Assembly: GCA_029211145.1 (NCBI GenBank)
Contig: JARGEQ010000047.1
Coordinates: 1 to 64,000, forward strand
Reading direction: 5' to 3'
Length of the DNA stretch: 64,000 bases
Source: Marinimicrococcus flavescens
GTDB taxonomy: Bacteria > Pseudomonadota > Alphaproteobacteria > Geminicoccales > Geminicoccaceae
Shown: positions 18,286-27,516 of the stretch, piece after piece
How positions within the stretch are numbered: position 1 is the first letter of the stretch
Layout: each line of letters starts with the position of its first letter
The notes under the pieces: generated by a model
Told to the model about the DNA's origin: nothing
Database searches by the model: none
Seen by the model: the letters and a program-made list of their open reading frames with translations, nothing else
Position numbers and translations under genes: made by a program

Positions 18286-19104
18286 ATGCTCACTCTCGAC
18301 AATCTGACCAAGAGCTTCCAGGGCGTGCGCGCCGTGGACGGCGTGTCGCTTTCTTTCGAGCCTGGCCAGATGGTCGGCGTGATCGGCGCCTCGGGTGCCG
18401 GCAAGTCGACCATGCTGCGGCTGGTCAACCGCCTGTCGGACCCGACCGGCGGCCGGATCGTCTGTCAGGGCCTCGAGGTGAGCGCCCTGCGTGGCCGGGC
18501 GCTGATGGCCTGGCGGGCGCGCTGCGCCATGATCTTCCAGCAGTTCAACCTGGTGGGGCGCCTCGACGTGCTCACCAATGTGCTGCTCGGGCGCCTCAAC
18601 AAGCACGGCTTTGCCACCTCGATGCTCGGCCGCTTCAGCGATGCCGAGCGGACCATGGCGCTCGAGGCGCTCGACCATCTGGGCCTGGCGCAGACCGCCC
18701 TGCAGCGCGCCGACACCCTCTCGGGCGGGCAGCAGCAGCGCGTCGCCATCGCCAAGGCGCTGCTCCAGGAGCCGGAGATCCTGCTGGCCGACGAGCCGAT
18801 CGCCTCGCTCGACCCGCGCAACGCCCAGACCGTCATGGAGGCGCTGCGCCGCATCAACCGCGAGCAGGGCATCACCGTGCTCTGCAACCTCCACACCCTA
18901 GATACCGCCCGCGCCTATTGCGACCGCATCGTCGGCATGCGCCAGGGTCGCGTGGTGTTCGACGGGCCCGCCGCAGCGCTGAGTGACCGGCAGGCCCGCG
19001 AGATCTACGGCGTGGCCTTCGACGAGGCGTTCCACGAAGCGATGACCTCGACCTCCCTCGCCCCGGCCGTCGAGCGCGCCCCCGCTCTTGCCCCGGCCGC
19101 CTGA
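18286..19104 (+). CDS. phnC: Phosphonate ABC transporter ATPase PhnC
   Basis: ATPase of the phosphonate importer PhnCDE, 272 residues. Walker A GASGAGKST (34-42), signature LSGGQQQR (145-152), Walker B ILLADE (165-170), and the PhnC-typical FQQFNLVGRLDVLTNVLLGR. It opens the rightward phn operon; about 100 bases of non-coding DNA lie upstream, in which I could not identify a PhnF-like palindrome. Confidence 0.9.
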   Translation: MLTLDNLTKSFQGVRAVDGVSLSFEPGQMVGVIGASGAGKSTMLRLVNRLSDPTGGRIVCQGLEVSALRGRALMAWRARCAMIFQQFNLVGRLDVLTNVLLGRLNKHGFATSMLGRFSDAERTMALEALDHLGLAQTALQRADTLSGGQQQRVAIAKALLQEPEILLADEPIASLDPRNAQTVMEALRRINREQGITVLCNLHTLDTARAYCDRIVGMRQGRVVFDGPAAALSDRQAREIYGVAFDEAFHEAMTSTSLAPAVERAPALAPAA

Positions 19105-19145
19105 ACGCCCCCTTTTCCCCCGATCCATCGCAGGACCGAAGCATC

Positions 19146-20084
19146 ATGCTGAACCGACGGCACCTTCTGGGCGCTGCCGCGCTCGCCCTCGTCCTTTCCG
19201 CAGCCGCCGGCCATGCCGTGGCCGACGACGCCTGGAAGAGCGAGGTCCCCAAGATCCGCGTGGGCATCCTGGGCGGCGAGAACGAGGCCGATCGCCTCAC
19301 CAACTACACCTGCTTCAACGACAAGCTGGAGGCCGAGTTCGGCGTGCCCGTCGAGCTCTACCCGGCGGCCGACTATGCCGGGGTGATGCAGGGCCTGATC
19401 GCCGACCAGCTCGAGGTCGCCGGCCTGGGTGCGTCCGGCTATGCCGGCATCTACCTGCAGGACCCCGAGGCGGTCGAGCCGCTGGTCACGGTCAAGCAGG
19501 TCGACGGCAGCACCGGCTACCACTCGGTGATGCTGGTGCGCGCCGACTCGCCCTGGAAGACGCTGGACGAGCTCGAGGGCCAGTCGCTGGCCTTCGCCGA
19601 TCCCAACTCGACCTCGGGCTACCTGGTCCCGTCCTTCGAGCTCAAGGACAAGGGCTACGACCCGAAGAGCTTCTTCGGCCGCACCGGCTTCGCCGGTGGC
19701 CACGAGCAGGGGATCGTTGCCCTGCTCAACAAGCAGTACGACGCCGCCGTGACCTGGACCTCGGGCGTCGGCGAGGTGGCCGAGGGCTACTCCAACGGCA
19801 ATCTCAGGAAGATGGTCGACAAGGGCGCGCTCGACATGAAGGACGTGCGCATCGTGTGGACCTCCGAGCTGATCCCCAACGGCCCCGAGGTGGTCCGCAA
19901 GGATCTGCCCCAGGAGTTCAAGGATCGCTACAAGCAGTTCCTGCTCGACCTGCCCGTGAAGGACTATGCCTGCTTCAAGGCGACCCAGGGCGGCGAGGGC
20001 GAGGGCTTCGTGCCGGTCGACCACAGCTTTTACGACATCATCGTGCGGATGCGCGAGGAGGCGGCGAGCTCGCGCCGCGGCTGA
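19146..20084 (+). CDS. phnD: Phosphonate ABC transporter substrate-binding protein PhnD
   Basis: Periplasmic phosphonate-binding protein, 312 residues. Signal peptide MLNRRHLLGAAALALVLSAA with cleavage near AVA-DD. PhnD features: IRVGILGGENEADRL at the first strand, PVELYPAADYAGVMQGLIA, and the serine/threonine-rich phosphonate-binding stretch FADPNSTSGYLVPSFEL. It is followed by an 11-bp hairpin without T run, which probably stabilises the phnD part of the transcript. Confidence 0.9.
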   Translation: MLNRRHLLGAAALALVLSAAAGHAVADDAWKSEVPKIRVGILGGENEADRLTNYTCFNDKLEAEFGVPVELYPAADYAGVMQGLIADQLEVAGLGASGYAGIYLQDPEAVEPLVTVKQVDGSTGYHSVMLVRADSPWKTLDELEGQSLAFADPNSTSGYLVPSFELKDKGYDPKSFFGRTGFAGGHEQGIVALLNKQYDAAVTWTSGVGEVAEGYSNGNLRKMVDKGALDMKDVRIVWTSELIPNGPEVVRKDLPQEFKDRYKQFLLDLPVKDYACFKATQGGEGEGFVPVDHSFYDIIVRMREEAASSRRG

Positions 20085-20107
20085 GCCTCTCCTTACGCCC
20101 TTTCCGC

Positions 20108-20133
20108 CGAGAGCCGCCGCGAGGCGGCTCTCG
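20108..20133 (+). promoter_or_regulatory. mRNA-stabilising hairpin between phnD and phnE
   Basis: A perfect 11-bp stem (20108-20118 with 20123-20133) closed by a GCGA tetraloop, of the stable GNRA class. No T run follows, so it is not an intrinsic terminator. Hairpins after binding-protein genes commonly block 3' exonucleases and raise their expression over the permeases. Confidence 0.55.
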
Positions 20134-20162
20134 CTCGTCATGAGCAGGACGGATCTCGCCCC

Positions 20163-21062
20163 ATGCCCACCGGCGCAGACCGCGGCGGCGGCCCGATCGA
20201 CCGGGTGCGCGCCGATCTCGACCAGCTGCGACGCCAAAGGCAGCGCCAGACGCTGATCTTCGGCGCCGTGTTCCTGGTGGCCCTAGCCTTGTCGATCGAC
20301 TTCACGCGCTTCCTGCCGGACCGGCTGGCAGCCGGCCTGCCGCGGATCGGCAGCTATCTCTACGATACCCTGCCGACCCTCGATCCGGCGGTGCTGTTCG
20401 CCGACAGCAAGGCCGAAGGCTCGCTGGCCTACTGGTATTTCAACCTGCCAAAATATCTGCAGCTCCTGTTCGAGACGGTGAACATGGCGCTGCTGGGCAC
20501 GCTGCTGGGCTTTGGCGGCGGCTTCCTGCTGTGCTTTCCGGCGAGCCGCAATGTCGCTCCGGGAAGATGGATCGCTGTGGCCGCACGGCGAATCACCGAG
20601 CTGCAGCGGGCGGTGCCCGAGATCGTCTACGCGCTGCTCTTCGTCTGGGCCTTCGGCATCGGCCCCCTGGCCGGGATCACCGCCATCGCGATCCACACCT
20701 CGGGCGCCTTGGCCAAGCTGTTCTCCGAGGTGGTCGAGAACGCCTCGCTGCGCCCGGTGGAGGGCGTGCGCGCGGCCGGCGGCTCGTGGTTCGACGAGAT
20801 GCGCTACGGCATCCTGCCCCAGGTGCTGCCCAACTTCCTGAGCTACGCCCTGCTGCGCTTCGAGATCAACATCCGCTCCTCGGCGATCATCGGCTTCGTC
20901 GGCGCCGGCGGCATCGGGCAGGAGCTCTATTACGTCATCTCCTTCAACTTCTACGAGGAGGTGAGCGCCATCCTGCTGCTGGTGGTGCTGACGGTCATGG
21001 CGGTCGACCATCTCTCGGACCGGCTCAGGCAGGGTGCGATCGGCAAGGAGAGTCTGGCATGA
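20163..21062 (+). CDS. phnE: Phosphonate ABC transporter permease PhnE
   Basis: Membrane subunit of the phosphonate importer, 299 residues. A cytoplasmic N-terminal stretch precedes the first helix ([15 protein letters not shown]); the transport core carries [27 protein letters not shown], the PhnE version of the EAA loop, and [14 protein letters not shown] near the end. It overlaps the second PhnE gene by four bases. Confidence 0.9.
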   Translation: MPTGADRGGGPIDRVRADLDQLRRQRQRQTLIFGAVFLVALALSIDFTRFLPDRLAAGLPRIGSYLYDTLPTLDPAVLFADSKAEGSLAYWYFNLPKYLQLLFETVNMALLGTLLGFGGGFLLCFPASRNVAPGRWIAVAARRITELQRAVPEIVYALLFVWAFGIGPLAGITAIAIHTSGALAKLFSEVVENASLRPVEGVRAAGGSWFDEMRYGILPQVLPNFLSYALLRFEINIRSSAIIGFVGAGGIGQELYYVISFNFYEEVSAILLLVVLTVMAVDHLSDRLRQGAIGKESLA

Positions 21063-21919
21063 GCATGACCCTCGCCGCCGCCGGGACAGCGGTCCCCGCG
21101 GCCCGGGAGCGCCATCCCGAGGTCTTCGCCGCTGCAGCGCGCCGCAAGCGCCGCTTTCAGATCGCCCTCCTCGTCCTCGCGGCCTATCTCGCCTGGAGCT
21201 GCTGGCTCTTCGAGATCACGCCCGCGCGCGTCTTCGGCGGGCTCGACAAGATGGCGGTGGTCTTGCGCCAGATGCTGGTCTGGAAGGACATGGCGAGCTG
21301 GGACTATGCCGGGATCTTCGAGGGCCTGGCGCAGACCCTGGCGATGGCCTTCCTCGGCACGCTCGTGGCGGCCCTCGTGGCGGTGCCGCTGGGCTTTCTG
21401 GGCGCGCGCAACGTCAACGGGGTGAAGCTGCTGCGCTGGCCCGTGCGGCGCCTGTTCGACCTGCTGCGCGGCATCGACACGCTGGTCTGGGCGCTGGTCT
21501 TCGTGCGCGCCGTGGGGCTCGGGCCGCTGGCCGGCGTGCTCGCCATCATGACCAGCGACACCGGCACACTGGGCAAGCTCTATGCCGAGGCGGTCGAGAA
21601 TGTCGACCGCAAGCCCATGGAAGGCGTACGGGCGACCGGCGCGAACGCCTTTCAGGAGCTGCGCTTCGGCGCCCTGCCCCAGGTCCTGCCGGTGTTCCTC
21701 TCCCAGGCGCTCTATTTCTTCGAGAGCAACACCCGCTCGGCCACTGTTCTGGGCGTGGTGGGCGCCGGCGGCATCGGCCTGCAGCTCTCCGACCGCATCC
21801 GCGTGCAGTACTGGGACCAGGCCTGCTTCATCATCGTCCTGATCCTGCTGACGGTTGCCATCATCGACCTGCTCTCGCGCAAGATCCGCGAGCGCTTCAT
21901 CGGAGCGCCGGGCACATGA
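21059..21919 (+). CDS. phnE: Second phosphonate ABC transporter permease PhnE
   Basis: A second PhnE-family subunit, 286 residues, with the same landmarks as its neighbour ([35 protein letters not shown]). Two different PhnE proteins probably form the heterodimeric channel, an arrangement common in alphaproteobacterial phn loci; E. coli uses one. Start and stop overlap neighbouring genes by four bases on both sides, so the operon is tightly coupled. Confidence 0.9.
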   Translation: MSMTLAAAGTAVPAARERHPEVFAAAARRKRRFQIALLVLAAYLAWSCWLFEITPARVFGGLDKMAVVLRQMLVWKDMASWDYAGIFEGLAQTLAMAFLGTLVAALVAVPLGFLGARNVNGVKLLRWPVRRLFDLLRGIDTLVWALVFVRAVGLGPLAGVLAIMTSDTGTLGKLYAEAVENVDRKPMEGVRATGANAFQELRFGALPQVLPVFLSQALYFFESNTRSATVLGVVGAGGIGLQLSDRIRVQYWDQACFIIVLILLTVAIIDLLSRKIRERFIGAPGT

Positions 21920-22584
21920 TCGAGGGCCTTCTCCACGTAGCCCGCCACGCCCCGGCGGGCGACCCCGGCCAGCCGCCGCTGAGCGCCGACAGCCCCTCGA
22001 TCCACCCCACGGCCGGAATCCGCGACGCCAGATTCGGCCCGTGGACCGCGGTGGGAGCGCGCACCCGCGTCGCCGAGACCTCGATGGGCGCCTACAGCTA
22101 CGTGGTCCAGGACGCCGACATCATCTACAGCACGATCGGCCGGTTCTGCTCGATCGCCGCCGCCACCCGTATCAATCCGGGCAACCATCCGACCTGGCGA
22201 GCCAGCCAGCACCACTTCCTCTACCGGGCATCCAGCTACCGGCTTGGCGAGGACGAGGACGCGTTCTTCGCCTGGCGGCGCGAGCACGAGGTCACCATCG
22301 GCCACGACGTGTGGATCGGCCACGGTGCCGTCGTGCTGGCCGGGCGCCGCATCGGCACCGGCGCGGTTATCGGCGCCGGCTCGGTGGTGACCCGCGACGT
22401 GGCACCCTATACGATCGTCGCCGGCAACCCTGCCCGGCCGATCCGCCGCCGCTTCGATGAGCGCGTGGCCGAGCGGCTGCAGGCACTCGCCTGGTGGGAT
22501 TGGCCGCACGAGCGGGTGGGCCAGGCGCTAGCAGATTTCCGCTCGCTTTGCGTCGAGGAATTTCTTGAACGACATGGTGGCTGA
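21916..22584 (+). CDS. Hexapeptide-repeat acetyltransferase of phosphonate metabolism
   Basis: A left-handed beta-helix transferase (222 residues) of the type often found in phn operons. Hexapeptide turns are visible at the N-terminal part ([25 protein letters not shown]) and again in [28 protein letters not shown]... followed by the typical [14 protein letters not shown] ending. It is related to chloramphenicol/virginiamycin-type (Vat/CatB) acetyltransferases, but in this context it probably acetylates an aminoalkylphosphonate or a pathway intermediate, a role played in E. coli by the unrelated PhnO. It overlaps phnE by four bases and phnN by 20. Confidence 0.8.
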   Translation: MIEGLLHVARHAPAGDPGQPPLSADSPSIHPTAGIRDARFGPWTAVGARTRVAETSMGAYSYVVQDADIIYSTIGRFCSIAAATRINPGNHPTWRASQHHFLYRASSYRLGEDEDAFFAWRREHEVTIGHDVWIGHGAVVLAGRRIGTGAVIGAGSVVTRDVAPYTIVAGNPARPIRRRFDERVAERLQALAWWDWPHERVGQALADFRSLCVEEFLERHGG

Positions 22585-23143
22585 TCAGATGCGCGGCGTG
22601 CTCTTCCTCGTGGTGGGCCCCAGCGGGGCCGGCAAGGACAGCGTGATCGACGGGGCGCGAAGGCGGCTTGCCGAGACGCATTCCATCGACTTTCCGCGCC
22701 GCTTCGTGACCCGCCCGGCCGACGCCGGCGGCGAGGACCATCTTCCCCTTTGCGACGAGACCTTCGCGCGAATGGAGGCGGCGGGCGCCTTCGCCCTGTC
22801 CTGGCGCGCCCATGGCCTTGCCTACGGCGTTCCCGCCTCGGTAGCCCAGGATCTCGCCGCCGGCCGCTCGGTGGTGGTCAATGTCAGCCGCGCGGTCATC
22901 GACGAGGCGCGCCGCCTGTTCCAGCCGCTGCGCGTGCTGGTGGTGACGGCGCCGCCCGCCATCCTCGCCGCCCGGCTCGCCGGCCGCGGCCGCGAGGATG
23001 CGGCCGACATCGAGGCCCGGCTGGCGCGCGGTGGGCGCTACGAGCTGGCGGGGCCGGACGTGGTCACGCTGGTCAATGACGGCCCGCTCGAGACCGCGAT
23101 CGAGCGCTGCGTGGCGCTGCTGTGCGAGCCCCTCGCCGCCTGA
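22565..23143 (+). CDS. phnN: Ribose 1,5-bisphosphate phosphokinase PhnN
   Basis: Phosphorylates ribose 1,5-bisphosphate with ATP to PRPP, the last step that returns the ribosyl carrier of the C-P lyase pathway to nucleotide metabolism. About 192 residues with P-loop GPSGAGKDS (18-26), [14 protein letters not shown] and [11 protein letters not shown], all typical of PhnN in the guanylate-kinase-like fold. The likely start is a TTG at 22565 with GAGGA six bases upstream; an ATG at 22574 is the alternative. It is the last gene of the rightward operon and converges on an MFS gene eight bases away. Confidence 0.88.
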   Translation: MNDMVADQMRGVLFLVVGPSGAGKDSVIDGARRRLAETHSIDFPRRFVTRPADAGGEDHLPLCDETFARMEAAGAFALSWRAHGLAYGVPASVAQDLAAGRSVVVNVSRAVIDEARRLFQPLRVLVVTAPPAILAARLAGRGREDAADIEARLARGGRYELAGPDVVTLVNDGPLETAIERCVALLCEPLAA

Positions 23144-23150
23144 GCCGCCT

Positions 23151-24392
23151 TCAGCCGGCGCGCTCGGCCTGCCTGCGGCAGTGCATCGCCACGACGCCGC
23201 CGCCCGCGGCCAGCAGCAGCACCGTGGTGAGCAAGGCCGGGCGGGCGGTGCCGTCGAAGGACGCCGCCACCAGGCTCGCCGCCGTCGCCGGCACCACGGT
23301 CTGCGCCACGCCGAGCGCGGAGGTGGCGGCTCCGGCGATGTGCCGGTGCGGCTGCAGGGCGAGGGTCGTCCCGTTGGCGACGATCAGCCCGAAGAAGAAG
23401 AAGAACAGGCAAAAGCCGGGCACCAGCGCCCAGCCGCTCTCGGGCTGCCAGAAGCTCGCCACGGCGAGATTGAGCGCGATGCCGGCAGCCGCCCCGCCGA
23501 CACCGATGCCGATCGCCCGGACCAGCGGCAGATGGCGCACGACGCGGGCATTGGCGAGATTGCCCAGGGCCGAGAACATCGCCACCACCGCGAACACCGC
23601 GCCGAACTTGCCGGCCGTCATGCCATAGGCGCTCATGAAGATGGCCGAAGCGTTGGTGAGGTAGATGGTCAGGCCGCAAAAGCCGCAGGTGACGACGGTG
23701 CCGAAAACCAGCGAGGTACGGTTGCGGGCCATGGCGATATAGCCATCGAGTAGCCGGCTCGGGTGCAGGGCCCGCAGGTTGCGCTGGGACAGGCTCTCGG
23801 GCAGCAGCAGCGCGCAGAGCACCAGCAGCACGAGGCCATAGACCGCAAGCAGCGCGAAGATCAGCCGCCACGAGCCCAGGCTCAGCAGGGCGGCGCCGAT
23901 GGAGGGTGCGATGATCGGCGCGGTGACGAAGGCGGCCAGCGCCAGCGACATGATCCGCGCCATCTGCGGCCCCTCGAAGAGATCGCGGATCATGGCGCGG
24001 CCGAGAATGGCGCCGGCGCCGGCCGCGAATCCCTGGGCAAAGCGCATCGCCAGGAGCTGGTCGATGGTACCGGCGAAGGTGCAGGCGATCGAGCTCAGGA
24101 CATAGAGGACGATTCCCACGAGCATCGCAGGCTTGCGGCCGTAGCGGTCCGAGACCGGTCCCCAAAAGGCCTGCCCGAGGGCGAAGCCGAAGAAGAAGAT
24201 GGTGACCGTGAGCTGGCTCAGCGTCAGCGTCGTCCCGAGATCCTCGGCCAGGGCCGGGATCGCCGGCAGGTTGATGTCGATGGTCATCGCCGTCATGGTC
24301 ATGAGGGCGGCGACCAGCGCGATGAACGCCGAGGAGCCGGGGCGCAGATGGCGCCGGCCGGCATTCTCCGGCGCAGGAGAGCTGACGGTCAC
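23151..24392 (-). CDS. MFS multidrug exporter, Bcr/CflA family
   Basis: A 12-helix inner-membrane antiporter of about 413 residues. Motif A is GQAFWGPVSDRYGRKP between helices 2 and 3; the first helix contains MTIDINLPAIPALAEDLG, the family's NLPA-like start. The frame runs far upstream, through and beyond the 24509 gene region, so I took the GTG at 24392, which leaves a short cytoplasmic tail as in family members. It is the last gene in the direction of the leftward phn operon, 116 bases after the DUF1045 gene. It may export a by-product or simply be a neighbour. Confidence 0.8.
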   Translation of the reverse strand: MTVSSPAPENAGRRHLRPGSSAFIALVAALMTMTAMTIDINLPAIPALAEDLGTTLTLSQLTVTIFFFGFALGQAFWGPVSDRYGRKPAMLVGIVLYVLSSIACTFAGTIDQLLAMRFAQGFAAGAGAILGRAMIRDLFEGPQMARIMSLALAAFVTAPIIAPSIGAALLSLGSWRLIFALLAVYGLVLLVLCALLLPESLSQRNLRALHPSRLLDGYIAMARNRTSLVFGTVVTCGFCGLTIYLTNASAIFMSAYGMTAGKFGAVFAVVAMFSALGNLANARVVRHLPLVRAIGIGVGGAAAGIALNLAVASFWQPESGWALVPGFCLFFFFFGLIVANGTTLALQPHRHIAGAATSALGVAQTVVPATAASLVAASFDGTARPALLTTVLLLAAGGGVVAMHCRRQAERAG

Positions 24393-24508
24393 GATGGCTG
24401 GTGTCCTGTTGTGCGGCACGTCCAGACGAGCGCCGCACCCTGCCCCAGCTGCAGGCGCGACGCCAGCCGCGCGCCGCGCCCCAGCCATGCGCGGGAGGAG
24501 GCGGCCCC

Positions 24509-25195
24509 TCAGCCGCCCAGGGGATGCCGGCCGGTCACCACGAAGGGGCTCTCCCGGTCGGGCTGCTCGAAGACGGCAAGCGCGTCGAAACGCATCGGCT
24601 CGGCGCAGAGCGCCGCCGCCTGCCCGGCCAGAAGGGCCTTCACCTGCCCCAGCTCGGGCTCGGCGAGACGCTCGCTCAGCGTCATGTGGAAGCGGAACCG
24701 CTCGAGAACGTAGGGATAGCCCCAGCGCAGCAGATGGGCGTCTTCCTCGGCCGTAAGCGGGCTCTTGCGGCGCCGCGCGATCTCCTGCTCGGCGAGCGGT
24801 GCCCGCAGATGGTCGAGCTCGCGCACGCAGTCCGCTGCCAGCGCCTCGAGCGCCGGCGAGGGCTCGGCCGGCACCAGCGCCAGAAAGCCCGAGAGCACGC
24901 CCAGCTTCAGCCGCGCCTCGAACGGCGCGCGTGCCGCCGCCAGCACCGCAACGGCGCCCTGCACATCGTCCTGGCTCACCCCCTCGGCCGCCGCGAACGG
25001 TGCCTTCAACGTGGCGTGGAAGCCGTAGCGGCGCGGCGAGGCGGTGATGGCGGCGGCACGGTCGGGATCGAGCCCGCACCATGCCGGCCGCGGCAGGACC
25101 GTGTCGGTGTAGGCATCGCGGCCCAGCCACTCGGATGCGAAGCGGTTCAGCGGCGAGCCGGCCGGCGGGGCGAAATAGACCGCATAGCGACGCAT
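24509..25195 (-). CDS. DUF1045 2H-phosphoesterase of phosphonate metabolism
   Basis: A 228-residue protein of the phn-linked DUF1045 family. Two H-x-T motifs, FHATLKAPF (N-terminal half) and FHMTLSERL (C-terminal half), place it in the 2H-phosphoesterase superfamily, whose members open cyclic phosphates. The C-P lyase reaction yields 5-phosphoribosyl 1,2-cyclic phosphate, normally opened by PhnP, a metallo-beta-lactamase-fold enzyme that is absent here. This protein is therefore the best candidate to do that step, as proposed for the family. The ATG at 25195 lies two bases after the phnM stop; the longer frame to 25225 would overlap phnM. Confidence 0.8.
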   Translation of the reverse strand: MRRYAVYFAPPAGSPLNRFASEWLGRDAYTDTVLPRPAWCGLDPDRAAAITASPRRYGFHATLKAPFAAAEGVSQDDVQGAVAVLAAARAPFEARLKLGVLSGFLALVPAEPSPALEALAADCVRELDHLRAPLAEQEIARRRKSPLTAEEDAHLLRWGYPYVLERFRFHMTLSERLAEPELGQVKALLAGQAAALCAEPMRFDALAVFEQPDRESPFVVTGRHPLGG

Positions 25196-25197
25196 GC

Positions 25198-26343
25198 TCA
25201 GGCCACCCTCTCGCCCTGGACCCATACCCCGCGCACCACCGGCCGCCCGTCGACCAGCCGCACCCGCACCAGATCGCCGCGCAGGCCCACCTCGATGCGG
25301 CCGCGATCATCCAGCCCTGCGGCACGCGCGGGATTGGACGTGACCGTGGCGAGGGCATCGGGCAGCGACAGCCCGAAGGGCTCGCGGGCGAGGCTGAAGG
25401 CCGCCATGACGAGGCTCGCCGGGATGTAGTCGGAGGAGATGATGTCGAGAAGCCCGGCGCGCACCAGATCGCCCGCCGCCACGTTGCCCGAGTGCGAGCC
25501 GCCGCGGATGAGGTTCGGGGCGCCCATGAGCACCTGCAGCCCGTGCGCCCGGGCGGCCTCTGCGGCCTCCATGGTGGTGGGGAACTCGCTCACCACGCAG
25601 CCCAGTGCGGCCGCCTCCTCGACATGCTCGCGCCGCGCGTCGTCGTGGCTGGCCAGCGCGATGCCGCGGCGCCGCGCCTGCTCGCCCAGCAGGCGGCGGT
25701 TCTCCGGCCCGTGCAGCCGGGAGCTCTCGATCAGGCCGGCCACATGCGCCTCCACCTGCTCGTGGCTCATGCCGATCTGCGAGCGGTAGCGCTTCTTGTA
25801 GGCCTCGATGTCGGGGGACTGGCGGTCGCCCGGGGCATGATCCATGAGCGACATGACGCCCAGCCCCGGCTCCTCGCAGTAGCGCTCGAAGATGGCACCG
25901 ATCTCGGGATGGGTGATCTCGCAGCGCAGATGCAGGCGGTGGTCGATCTTGAGCATTCCGCCGTCGCGCGCCCGGCGCAGCCCGCCCAGCATCGGCGCCA
26001 GCCAGCTGTCGCGCATGTCCCAGCCCATGGCAGCGCCGATCACCAGCGAGTCGTAGACCGTGGTGATGCCCGAGCCGGCGAGCTGGGTGTCGTGGCTGAT
26101 GGCGGCCGCCACCGGATCCCACTCCACCCCGGCGCGCGGCGCGTAGTGCTTCTCGAGATTGTCGGTGTGTAGCTCCACCAGCCCGGGGATGAGCAGGTCG
26201 CCTCGCAGGTCGGCAGCGCCTGCGGGCACGTTGTCGCCGCGCTCGACGGCAGCAATGACGCCTTCGCGCATCACCACGCCGCCCTCGATGACGGCCTCGG
26301 GCGTGACGATGCGGGCGTTGGCCAGAATTTGCGGTTCAGACAT
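25198..26343 (-). CDS. phnM: PhnM: alpha-D-ribose 1-methylphosphonate 5-triphosphate diphosphatase
   Basis: Amidohydrolase-superfamily enzyme that removes pyrophosphate from the phosphonate-bearing ribose triphosphate before C-P cleavage. 381 residues, the usual length. Landmarks shared with E. coli PhnM: LIPGLVELHTDNLEKHY (metal-binding histidine), GITTVYDS, VMSLMDHAPGDRQ, LASHDDARREHV, SEFPTTMEAAEAA, LMGAPNLIRGGSHSGN and SSDYIPASL. It lies in the leftward operon just after another PhnM (26374-27516), with a 30-base gap. Confidence 0.9.
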   Translation of the reverse strand: MSEPQILANARIVTPEAVIEGGVVMREGVIAAVERGDNVPAGAADLRGDLLIPGLVELHTDNLEKHYAPRAGVEWDPVAAAISHDTQLAGSGITTVYDSLVIGAAMGWDMRDSWLAPMLGGLRRARDGGMLKIDHRLHLRCEITHPEIGAIFERYCEEPGLGVMSLMDHAPGDRQSPDIEAYKKRYRSQIGMSHEQVEAHVAGLIESSRLHGPENRRLLGEQARRRGIALASHDDARREHVEEAAALGCVVSEFPTTMEAAEAARAHGLQVLMGAPNLIRGGSHSGNVAAGDLVRAGLLDIISSDYIPASLVMAAFSLAREPFGLSLPDALATVTSNPARAAGLDDRGRIEVGLRGDLVRVRLVDGRPVVRGVWVQGERVA

Positions 26344-26373
26344 GTCGCAGGCTGTCTACCATGCAGAGGGGAA

Positions 26374-27516
26374 TCAGGCGATACGCCGGCCGGCGCGCCA
26401 GACCGCACCGACATGCGGCGTTTCGCCGATCTCGCGCACGCGCACCAGATCGGCGCGACGCCCAGCCTCGATGATCCCGCGGTCGGCCATCCCCAGAAGC
26501 TCGGCCGGATGGCGTGTCACCGGGGCGATGGCCTCGGGCATGGCCATGCCGAACTCGCGGGCGAGCTTGAAGGCCGCCTGCAGCATGCTGGCCGGCACGT
26601 AGTCGGAGGACATGACGTCGAGCAGCCCCTCGCGGGCGAGCTCCCCGGCCGAGACATTGCCCGAGTGCGAGCCGCCCAGGACGAGGTTGGGCCCGCCCAT
26701 GACGATGCTCATGCCGGCCTCGCGTGCCGCCCGGGCCGCCTCCAGCGTGGTCGGGAACTCCGAGATGGTGGCACCCATCGCCCGCGCGTCGGCCACATGC
26801 TCGGGCGTCGTGTCGTCGTGGCTGGCGCGAACCGCCGGATGGCCCTCGAGAAGCTCCAGGATGCGCGCAAGATTGGCGGTGAAATGCTGCTTTTGCTCCT
26901 CGACCCGCCGCTCGATCATGGCGGCGAACTGGTCCTCGGTGGTCACCGTGCGGCCCATGTGGAAGGTGCGGTACTTCTCGATGTCGCGCCACTGCCGCTG
27001 GCCCGGCGTGTGGTCCATGAAGGAGACCACCGCGAGCCCCTCCTCGTCCATCAGCGGCTCGAACAGCTCGAGGCAGCCCGGATCGCTCACCTCGAGGCGC
27101 AGGTGAAGGAGATGCTCGGCCTTGAGCGCGGCGGCGGCGCGCGCCCGGTGCAGCACGTCGAGAGACAGCCGCAGCAGCTCGAGCCGCTCTCTCTTGCCGC
27201 CGTAGAAGCCCACGCAGACGGCATCGCACACGGTGGTGATGCCGCTGCCGGCGATCTGTCCGTCGTGCTGGAGCATGGCGGCGTCGGCCGGCCAGCGCAC
27301 GCCCGGCCGCGGCTGGAACTGCCGCTCGAGATTGTCGGTGTGCAGCTCGACCAGGCCCGGCAGCAGCCAGTCGCCCTCCAGATCGACGGCGCCCGCGGCC
27401 CGGCTGGCGCCCGCCGCCAGCTCGGCGATCTGCCCGTCGCGCACGACGAGGCTACCCTCGACCACCTCCTCCCTGGTGACGATCCGGGCGTTCGTCAGGA
27501 TCATCTCGCTGCTCAT
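26374..27516 (-). CDS. phnM: PhnM paralogue 2
   Basis: A second PhnM of 380 residues, with the same motifs (LLPGLVELHTDNLERQF, SFMDHTPGQRQW, RASHDDTTPEHV, SEFPTTLEAARAA, GGPNLVLGGSHSGN, SSDYVPASM). All the residues expected for metal binding are kept, so both adjacent copies look active. Spacing suggests the pair arose by tandem duplication followed by divergence. The start overlaps the phnL stop by four bases. Confidence 0.9.
   Translation of the reverse strand: MSSEMILTNARIVTREEVVEGSLVVRDGQIAELAAGASRAAGAVDLEGDWLLPGLVELHTDNLERQFQPRPGVRWPADAAMLQHDGQIAGSGITTVCDAVCVGFYGGKRERLELLRLSLDVLHRARAAAALKAEHLLHLRLEVSDPGCLELFEPLMDEEGLAVVSFMDHTPGQRQWRDIEKYRTFHMGRTVTTEDQFAAMIERRVEEQKQHFTANLARILELLEGHPAVRASHDDTTPEHVADARAMGATISEFPTTLEAARAAREAGMSIVMGGPNLVLGGSHSGNVSAGELAREGLLDVMSSDYVPASMLQAAFKLAREFGMAMPEAIAPVTRHPAELLGMADRGIIEAGRRADLVRVREIGETPHVGAVWRAGRRIA

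Noticed and set aside
25198-27516. The two adjacent phnM genes as one broken gene or assembly duplication
   Set aside because: Both are full length with all motifs and clearly different sequences, so they are diverged paralogues, not an artefact.
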